A stretch of DNA of 28,213 nucleotides from positions 1 to 28,213 of the forward strand of contig DATAXP010000161.1 in NCBI GenBank assembly GCA_036272935.1. Reading direction: 5' to 3'. This document shows positions 22,891 through 28,213 of the stretch, piece after piece. The stretch is from DATAXP01 sp036272935. Its GTDB lineage: Bacteria > Planctomycetota > Planctomycetia > Pirellulales > PNKZ01. The notes beneath the pieces were generated by a model, which was not told the DNA's origin, did no database searches, and worked only from the letters and a program-made list of their open reading frames with translations. Within the stretch, counting starts at the first letter, position 1; every line of letters starts with the position of its first letter. A program made the translations under genes and the position numbers.

Positions 22891-23871
22891 CTACCACCGC
22901 AGCTTCGCGCGCGGGTTCGGTGTGGGTTGATGAAGGTCGATCTTGTGGATCAGCTCGAGCGATTCGGCATCGAGGTTCGGCGGCAACACAATCTGCACTT
23001 CGGCAAACAGGTCGCCGGCCGGCTTGTTCTTGGCCGCCACACCGTGGCCGCGGACACGCAGCTTGGCCCCGCTCGAGGTGCCGGGGGGCACCTTCAGCGA
23101 CACGGTGCCGCGCGGCGTGGGAACATCAACCTGGGCCCCCTCGGCCGCCTCGCGCAGCGTGACCGGCAGCCGCACGTGCAGGTTGTTTTCTTTTCTGGTG
23201 AAGAACGGATGCGGCGTGACGTGAACTTTCAGGAACAGGTCGCCGGCGGTGCCACCTTCGCCAGCCTGCTCGCCCTGGCCGCGGAGGCGGATCTTGCTCC
23301 CCTCGTCGACGCCCGGCGGAATCTTGACGGTGAGCGTTTCCTGCTTGCCGTCGCGGGTGACCTGCAAATGAAACTCGCCGCCGGTGACCGCCAGCTCGAA
23401 AGGGATTTCGGTTTCCGATTCGATATCGCCGCCGCGAGCACGACCGGCCGAACGGCCGCGACGTCCTGGGCGAGTCGATCCGCCGCGAGCGCCGCGGAAC
23501 TGGTTGAGGATGTCGGCAAAGCCGCCCCCCTCGCCGCCGCCGAAGCGTTCGCCGAAGATTTGCGAGAGGTCGATGTCCTCGAACCCGCCGCCGCCGGCCT
23601 GGCCGGTCCACTGCGGTCCGCCGCCGGGGCGTGCCCCTCCTTGGCCGAAGCTCTCGAACGAGCTGCCGTAGCGATCGTACATCTCGCGCTTGCTGGCGTC
23701 GCTGAGCACGTCGAAGGCGGCCTGCACCTCCTGGAACTTCTTCTTGGCCGAGGCGTCGTCGGGATTGAGGTCGGGATGGTACTTGCGCGCGAGGCCGCGA
23801 TACGCCTTTTGGATGTCTTCCTGCGAGGCGCTGCGGCTGATGCCGAGCGTCGTGTAGTAATCCTCAGCCAT
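22891..23871 (-). CDS. DnaJ/CbpA-type co-chaperone (class B, no zinc finger)
   Basis: A 326-residue J-domain protein. The J domain (2-68) has YHPD at 31-34 (HPD loop that stimulates Hsp70 ATPase) and AFDVLSDASKREMYDRYG. A glycine-rich segment follows (FGQGGARPGGGPQWTG, FGERFGGGEGGG), then two C-terminal peptide-binding domains (ETLTVKIPPGVDEGSKIRLR; RLPVTLREAAEGAQVDVPTP; PGTSSGAKLRVRGHG). The CxxCxGxG zinc repeats of class A DnaJ are absent, so it is CbpA-like. The ATG at 23871 matches the family start and has AAGGCAC a few bases upstream. No dnaK or grpE is in view. A promoter and an inverted repeat lie upstream (23929-24002). It leads an operon of at least four genes. Confidence 0.92.
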   Translation of the reverse strand: MAEDYYTTLGISRSASQEDIQKAYRGLARKYHPDLNPDDASAKKKFQEVQAAFDVLSDASKREMYDRYGSSFESFGQGGARPGGGPQWTGQAGGGGFEDIDLSQIFGERFGGGEGGGFADILNQFRGARGGSTRPGRRGRSAGRARGGDIESETEIPFELAVTGGEFHLQVTRDGKQETLTVKIPPGVDEGSKIRLRGQGEQAGEGGTAGDLFLKVHVTPHPFFTRKENNLHVRLPVTLREAAEGAQVDVPTPRGTVSLKVPPGTSSGAKLRVRGHGVAAKNKPAGDLFAEVQIVLPPNLDAESLELIHKIDLHQPTPNPRAKLRW

Positions 23872-23928
23872 TCGAGTGCCTTGGTGCCGAAACATCCGCC
23901 AGCAACGCGAAATTGCGGGTGTCGGTGC

Positions 23929-23958
23929 ATTCTAGCGCCGCGGCCGGCCCACCATCAA
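23929..23958 (-). promoter_or_regulatory. sigma70-type promoter of the dnaJ-like operon
   Basis: On the minus strand TTGATG (23953-23958) and TAGAAT (23929-23934) are separated by an 18-base spacer, with predicted start near 23921, about 50 bases before the gene. Both boxes differ from the consensus at two positions or fewer. Confidence 0.55.
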
Positions 23959-23979
23959 GCCGGATAAACGCAGGCTATA

Positions 23980-24002
23980 GTTGCGAGTGTACGTGTCGCA
24001 AC
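23980..24002. promoter_or_regulatory. Inverted repeat with 9-base spacer (candidate operator)
   Basis: GTTGCGA (23980-23986) and TCGCAAC (23996-24002) are exact inverted arms with a 9-base spacer. It lies 21 bases upstream of the -35 box of the chaperone promoter and about 120 bases before the PHP gene. The spacing resembles CIRCE heat-shock operators, but the arm sequence is not CIRCE (TTAGCACTC). A T-run begins at 24005 on the plus strand, so a terminator hairpin is an alternative, though no plus-strand gene ends here. Confidence 0.4.
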
Positions 24003-24122
24003 GATTTTTGATCGCTGCGCGGAGAATGATCCACCCGCTTGACGCCAACTCAACGAATCCGGCCTCCCGATGGTCGGCCTTCGTTCATTTAGGCGCAGAG
24101 ATGAAATAAGAGGCACCGCTCG

Positions 24123-25661
24123 ATGCCTGCCGCGCGAATGCTTGTCGCCGTCGCTGCGATCTTCGTCGTCGGCGCAGTGGCGCGAGCCCAGAAGCCGAAC
24201 GAGGGGATGCTCGAGCTAACCGTGACCGATGGACCCGACGGACCGCCGGTCGCCTGCCGCATCCACATCGCCAACCAGGCAGGCGCCGCGCGGCGAGCCA
24301 CCGGCATGCCGTTCTGGCACGATCATTTCGTCTGCCCGGGGCAAGTCGCGTTCACGTATCCCAAAGGTCAGTACACGCTGCTGCTGGAGCGTGGACCGGA
24401 GTACGCCGATCACTCGGGCTACTTCGTGATGCAGTCGTTCTCGAAGGACACCAAGACGATCCACCTGAAGCGTGCGGTCGACATGGCGGCCGAGGGATGG
24501 TGGTCGGGCGATCTGCACGTGCATCGCCGCGTGCAGGAGATCGAACTGTTCATGCGGGCCGACGACCTGCACGTCGCGCCGCTCGTGACGTGGAGCAATG
24601 CCAGCGGCCGCGAAAAGGCAAGCGGTGGAACGTCGGAGAAGCAGGCCGACGAGCCACCGGCCCAGCCGGTCGTGCGGTTCGATACGAATCGGTATTACGA
24701 TCGCTCGGCGGGCGAGGACCGTCGCGCCGGCGGCGACCTGCTGTTCTTCCGGTTGCCGAAGTCGCTGGAGCTGCCAAGCGTGAAAGCCAACGAGCCGACG
24801 ACGAGCCAGGTGATCGCCGAGGCGCGTGCCGCCGGCGGCGGCGTGTGGATCGACGCGGCGACGCCGTGGTCGTGGGATTTGCCGCTGTGGCTGGCCGCCG
24901 ATGGCATCAACTCGATCGAGATCATTAACGAGCAGTTCGGCCGCACGGCGATGTCGAAGCAGCCCATCGTCGGCCGGCTGCCTCCCGGACCCAAACCTTC
25001 GGCGAACGATGCCGGGCAGCAGCTCGGTGCCTGGTCGCAGCAGATTTACCACCACGTGCTGAACTGCGGCCTGCGGCTTCCCCCGTCGGCCGGCAGCGGC
25101 ACCGGCGAAGGGCCGAACCATCTGGGCTACAACCGCACGTACGTGTGGGTCGATCGCGACGAATTCGACTACGCCGCGTGGTGGGACGGGTTCGGCCGCG
25201 GACGAGTCGTCGTAACGAACGGGCCTTTGATCCGGCCGCTGGCCAACGGCCATCTGCCGGGGCACGTGTTCACGCTGTCGGCCGGCGAGTCGGTGGCGAT
25301 CGACATTGCGATGAACATGGCGATCCGCGAGCCGGTGCGCTACATGGAGGTGATCCACGACGGCCGGTTGGCGCAGAGCATCCGGCTCGACGACTGGGCG
25401 AAGACCGGCCACTTTCCGCCGATCACGGTCGACGCGCCGGGTTGGTTCCTGGTGCGCGTGGTGACCGACGCGAAGGGGACGTATCGCTTCGCCAGCAGTG
25501 CCCCGTGGTACGTCGAGGTGGCGGACGGCACGCGTCGCATCAGCCGCAAGTCGGTGCAGTTCTTTCTGACCTGGCTGGAAGAGCGCGCCTTGCAACTCGG
25601 CGCCGCGCCCGAGGCCCAGAAATTCTGGCAAGGACTACTCGACCGGGCGAACGCGGATTAG
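24123..25661 (+). CDS. Exported CehA/McbA-type PHP-like metallohydrolase
   Basis: A 512-residue protein with a signal peptide (MPAARMLVAVAAIFVVGAVA, cleavage after ARA-Q). WWSGDLHVHRR has Asp130, His132 and His134, the opening metal motif of PHP-superfamily hydrolases of the CehA/McbA type. The N-terminal domain (30-125) is beta-rich, with VACRIHIANQ and KGQYTLLLERGPEY, like carbohydrate-binding or peptidase-associated folds. WIDAATPWSWDLPLWLAADGINSIEI and VVVTNGPLIRPL are also typical of this family. The substrate is unknown; members hydrolyse esters, carbamates or phosphates. AGAGG lies about 10 bases before the ATG. It ends 3 bp from the convergent ppk gene. Confidence 0.82.
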   Translation: MPAARMLVAVAAIFVVGAVARAQKPNEGMLELTVTDGPDGPPVACRIHIANQAGAARRATGMPFWHDHFVCPGQVAFTYPKGQYTLLLERGPEYADHSGYFVMQSFSKDTKTIHLKRAVDMAAEGWWSGDLHVHRRVQEIELFMRADDLHVAPLVTWSNASGREKASGGTSEKQADEPPAQPVVRFDTNRYYDRSAGEDRRAGGDLLFFRLPKSLELPSVKANEPTTSQVIAEARAAGGGVWIDAATPWSWDLPLWLAADGINSIEIINEQFGRTAMSKQPIVGRLPPGPKPSANDAGQQLGAWSQQIYHHVLNCGLRLPPSAGSGTGEGPNHLGYNRTYVWVDRDEFDYAAWWDGFGRGRVVVTNGPLIRPLANGHLPGHVFTLSAGESVAIDIAMNMAIREPVRYMEVIHDGRLAQSIRLDDWAKTGHFPPITVDAPGWFLVRVVTDAKGTYRFASSAPWYVEVADGTRRISRKSVQFFLTWLEERALQLGAAPEAQKFWQGLLDRANAD

Positions 25662-25664
25662 CAC

Positions 25665-27848
25665 TCACGGTGCCGCAGCGCGCTGGGTTAGTTCCGCGAA
25701 GCCGTTGCCGTTGCGCTCCACTGCGGTCGTGACGGCGCCGTCGATCGGCGAAAGGCTCGGGCGGAGGGCCAGCAATTCTTCCTGGCAGCGATGGCGCGGC
25801 TCGCCGGCTCGGGGGTGCAAACGCTGGTCCGTCCCGTCGGGCCGCAGCAACCGCGATTTGACGTTGTCTTCCAGGAACCGCGGCACGATCTCGTGCAGGA
25901 TGCGATCGCGCAGCTCAGGCGATTCGATCGGGAACATCACCTCCACCCTGCGATAAAAATTGCGCGGCATCCAATCCGAGCTGGCCAGGAACACTTCGGC
26001 CTCGTCGTCGGGGTTGAACACGTAGATGCGGCTGTGCTCGAGGAACCGATCGACGATCGACCGTACGCGGATGTTCTCCGAGATGCCCGGCAGGCCGGGA
26101 CGCAGGCAGCAGATGCCGCGGATCACTAGCTCGATCGGCACGCCCGCCTGGCTGGCGCGATACAGCGCCTCGATCACGCGGTAATCGACCAGCGAGTTGA
26201 GCTTGGCAAAGATCCGCGACGGCCGTCCTTCGCGGGCCCGCTGCGCTTGGGCGTCGATCAGTTCGATGGTCCGCCGGTGCAGATCGATCGGCGCGACGAC
26301 CAGCTTCCGCCACACGTGCCCCTGCGAGTAGCCGGTGAGCAGGTTGAACAATGCCGAGGCGTCGGCGGCAATGTCTTCATTGGCCGTGAACAGCCCCAGG
26401 TCGGTGTAGGCCAGCGCGGTGTTGGGATTGTAGTTGCCGGTTCCCAGATGCACGTAGCGGCGGGTGATGCCCTGTTCCTGCCGCACCACGAGCGACAGCT
26501 TACAGTGCGTCTTGAGGTCCAAGAACCCGAACACCACGTGAACGCCGGCGCGTTCGAGCTGCCGGGCCCAGCTAACGTTGTTCTCCTCGTCGAACCGGGC
26601 CTTCAGCTCGACCAGCGCGGTAACGTGCTTGCCGTTCTCGGCGGCCTGAATCAACGCGCGCACAATCGGCGAGTCGCCGCTGGTGCGATACAGCGTCTGC
26701 TTGATGGCCATGACGTTCGAATCTTTCGCGGCCCGGCTGACGAACTCGACCACCGGCTCGAACGAATCGTACGGATGGTGCAGCAGGATGTCGTGTCGGC
26801 GGATGGCGGCGAACAGGTCCTCGGTGCCGCGATGGCTGCGGCCGCGTGCCGGCTGCGGCGTGAACGGCGGATCGCGCAGCATCTCGCAGCCCGGAATCTT
26901 CAATAGTTCGATCATGCTCGTCAGGTCGAGCGGACCGGGCACGCGGTACACTTCGCCGTACGACTCGGGCGATTGGTCGCCGACGCGGATGTGTTCGGCA
27001 TCGATGATCTCGCGGATCAGCTCTTCATTGCCGTCGGCCGCCACTTCCAGCCGCACCGCCTGGCCGCGCTGCCGGGCCTTCAGGCGATCCTCGATCACGC
27101 GGAGCATGTCGTCCGATTCCTGCTCGAGCAGCTCGATATCGCTGTCGCGCGAGATGCGGAAGCAGGTCCGCCCCAGCACCTCGAAGCCGCCGAACAGCTC
27201 CGGCAGCCTCGCGGCCACGGCGTCCTCCAACAGCACGAAGTTCGCCTCGTCCGCGGGACCGACCGGCACCAGCCGCGGCAACACCTGCGGCAACTGCACG
27301 ACGGCGAACATCGTCTTGGGGCCCAGCCCCTGGTGCCGGCGGAGCATGGTGGCCAGGTACAGCGCACGATTGTGGTAGCGAGGACTGGGGTGGGCCGGGT
27401 CGATCGCCATCGGCGTGAGGATCGGAAAGGCCCGCTGCACGAAGAAGCGGTCGAGCACCTCGCGCTGCTCGGGCGTGAGTTGATCGTGCCCCAGGATGCG
27501 GATCTTCTGCTCGGCCAACTGCGGCCGCACCTGCTCGTTCCAGCAGCGGTACTGGGCGGCGACCAGCTCCTTGGTGCGAACGGCGACGCGCTGCAACTGC
27601 AGCAGCGCCCGCATGCCGTCGGGCGAGTAATCTTGCGGGGCGCCGTCCTCGAACGCCTGCTCGCGCAGCCCCGACACGCGGACCATGAAGAACTCGTCCA
27701 GGTTCGAGCTGAAGATCGCCAGGAACTTCACCCGCTCCAAGAGCGGCGTCGTGGGATCCTCGGCTTCTTCCAGCACGCGCGCATTGAACTGCAACCAGCT
27801 CAGTTCGCGGTTGAGGAAATGTTCGGCCTGGAAGTACTGTTCGTTCAC
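25665..27848 (-). CDS. ppk1: Polyphosphate kinase 1
   Basis: A 727-residue enzyme that makes and remodels polyphosphate from ATP at the membrane. The N-terminal FLNRELSWLQFNARVLEEA and SNLDEFFMVRVSGLREQ match PPK1; catalytic histidines are His448 in KTHCKLSLVV (phosphohistidine) and His605 in FLEHSRIYVF. Also YVHLGTGNYNP and NLLTGYSQ fit, as does SSDWMPRNFYRRVEVMFPI. The start is set at a GTG (27848) giving MNEQYFQAEHFLNRELSW; longer frames run through an intergenic repeat. The C-terminal 60 residues (PDGTDQRLHPRAGEPRH...) are an extension with the sequence style of a normal PPK1 tail. It is convergent with the CehA-like gene. Confidence 0.96.
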   Translation of the reverse strand: MNEQYFQAEHFLNRELSWLQFNARVLEEAEDPTTPLLERVKFLAIFSSNLDEFFMVRVSGLREQAFEDGAPQDYSPDGMRALLQLQRVAVRTKELVAAQYRCWNEQVRPQLAEQKIRILGHDQLTPEQREVLDRFFVQRAFPILTPMAIDPAHPSPRYHNRALYLATMLRRHQGLGPKTMFAVVQLPQVLPRLVPVGPADEANFVLLEDAVAARLPELFGGFEVLGRTCFRISRDSDIELLEQESDDMLRVIEDRLKARQRGQAVRLEVAADGNEELIREIIDAEHIRVGDQSPESYGEVYRVPGPLDLTSMIELLKIPGCEMLRDPPFTPQPARGRSHRGTEDLFAAIRRHDILLHHPYDSFEPVVEFVSRAAKDSNVMAIKQTLYRTSGDSPIVRALIQAAENGKHVTALVELKARFDEENNVSWARQLERAGVHVVFGFLDLKTHCKLSLVVRQEQGITRRYVHLGTGNYNPNTALAYTDLGLFTANEDIAADASALFNLLTGYSQGHVWRKLVVAPIDLHRRTIELIDAQAQRAREGRPSRIFAKLNSLVDYRVIEALYRASQAGVPIELVIRGICCLRPGLPGISENIRVRSIVDRFLEHSRIYVFNPDDEAEVFLASSDWMPRNFYRRVEVMFPIESPELRDRILHEIVPRFLEDNVKSRLLRPDGTDQRLHPRAGEPRHRCQEELLALRPSLSPIDGAVTTAVERNGNGFAELTQRAAAP

Positions 27849-27972
27849 AAGGATCGTTTCCGTCGCCCCGGCAGGTGTTCCCCAGTATGCAATTGTGCGG
27901 CATGAACCGCGAACCGGGAAGTGTGTATTTAATGATTGGGGGGATTTGGAGGGCGGCCGCAGCGGCAGGAAC

Positions 27973-28003
27973 CACGGATGAACGCAGATAAACACGGATG
28001 AAC
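27973..28003. repeat. Direct repeat of CACGGATGAAC
   Basis: CACGGATGAAC occurs at 27973-27983 and 27993-28003, a 20-base period, separated by GCAGATAAA. A related unit AACGCAGATAAA lies between. Short arrays of this type recur between genes in many environmental bacterial genomes; function unknown. Confidence 0.6.
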
Positions 28004-28091
28004 AAAAAAACGAGCGCGCAGCGCAGCAATCGCTGCCGCGCTGCGGCTCGCTGGAAACGCAAACTACTGTTCGGACGCCGGGCCCGCACTT

Positions 28092-28135
28092 GCGGCCGAG
28101 GCGTTCTTGATGGGGGGTTAAGAGACCTCGGCCGC
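28092..28135. repeat. Long inverted repeat with 10-bp perfect arms
   Basis: GCGGCCGAGG (28092-28101) and CCTCGGCCGC (28126-28135) are exact inverses around a 24-base loop that contains a run of six G residues. Such a stem would be very stable in RNA. It has no T-run, so terminator use is unlikely in the plus direction. It may be part of a repeat or a control site for the gene starting at 28170. Confidence 0.6.
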
Positions 28136-28169
28136 GATTGGCGGTCGGTCATGGTTCGATAAACTCACC

Positions 28170-28213
28170 ATGGCCGATAGTTTCCCCGCGGGGAAACCGC
28201 GCCGGGACCTGGG
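28170..28213 (+). CDS. Possible start of a gene running off the window
   Basis: From the ATG at 28170 an open frame reads MADSFPAGKPRRDLG to the window edge. A perfect 18-base palindrome, GTTTCCCCGCGGGGAAAC, is at 28180-28197 inside it. There is no good ribosome binding site. The frame is too short to assign; it is offered only because the window ends here and an ATG with a protein-like sequence follows a structured region. Confidence 0.25.
   Translation, partial: MADSFPAGKPRRDL

Larger units (their letters stand above)
27849..28169. other. Intergenic region rich in repeats, no supported gene
   Basis: About 320 bp upstream of ppk1. Reading frames here translate simple or repeat sequence and are not proteins. 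It holds a direct repeat (27973-28003), GC-rich inverted fragments near 28014-28042 (GCAGCGC and GCGCTGC), and a long hairpin (28092-28135). The ppk1 promoter should lie in 27849-27960, but I see no clear -10/-35 pair. Confidence 0.55.

Noticed and set aside
23980..24002. CIRCE heat-shock operator
   Set aside because: The spacer length fits but the arms GTTGCGA/TCGCAAC are not TTAGCACTC/GAGTGCTAA.
24216..25631. Long antisense frame opposite the CehA-like gene
   Set aside because: Same reason; the plus-strand frame has a signal peptide and PHP motif.
27849..27995. N-terminal extension of ppk1
   Set aside because: It passes into the direct repeat (giving MFICVHPWF) and PPK1 conserved sequence begins only at 27848.

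Overview
The window looks like a piece of a GC-rich planctomycete chromosome, most likely Pirellulales-like. This is inferred from the type of proteins (an N-terminally tailed ribbon-helix-helix protein, a divergent EF-G next to rpsL-rpsG, a secreted CehA-type PHP protein, a GH38-like giant), from the near absence of good Shine-Dalgarno sites, and from GC-rich stem-loop repeats between genes. No database search was possible, so the lineage is an inference.

Left edge (1-1454): the tail and terminal repeat of an IS256/Mutator-family transposon cut into the 3' end of a secreted-protein gene. That gene is read away from rnpB, the RNase P RNA gene, which has its own promoter. Region 1455-4099 holds a ribbon-helix-helix regulator with overlapping palindromes on its ribosome binding site, then an SLC13-type anion permease with two RCK_C domains. 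Region 4474-8020 is an overlapping pair: an MMPL/RND membrane protein and an exported transglutaminase-like protein.

Region 8038-11192 is a str-type ribosomal cluster (rpsL, rpsG, an EF-G gene) with a strong sigma70-type promoter. A structured repeat lies between rpsG and the EF-G gene, and no tuf follows. Next come an exported M14 peptidase-like protein that has lost its catalytic residues (11349-12632), a bacterial PH-domain membrane protein and a four-cysteine membrane protein.

Minus-strand group 18276-14117: a GH38-like protein, cytidylate kinase and a PlsC-type acyltransferase, tightly packed. A plus-strand SDR-type epimerase follows, whose end abuts a second minus-strand group. That group reads from 23871 to 19460: a DnaJ/CbpA-like chaperone, a small membrane protein, rnpA, yidD, an ATP-grasp ligase and an OleC-like adenylating enzyme. 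Both RNase P subunits (rnpB, rnpA) are therefore encoded about 21 kb apart. The right end has a secreted PHP/CehA-type hydrolase and, convergent with it, polyphosphate kinase ppk1. A non-coding stretch rich in direct and inverted repeats follows, then the possible start of another gene.

Most of the window is housekeeping. The least ordinary features are three enzyme-fold proteins with key catalytic residues replaced (M14-like, GH38-like, SDR), a near-identical structured repeat in two places, an S12 protein with arginine at position 88, and several palindromes placed exactly at translation or transcription starts. I did not find a clear new defence or mobile system.
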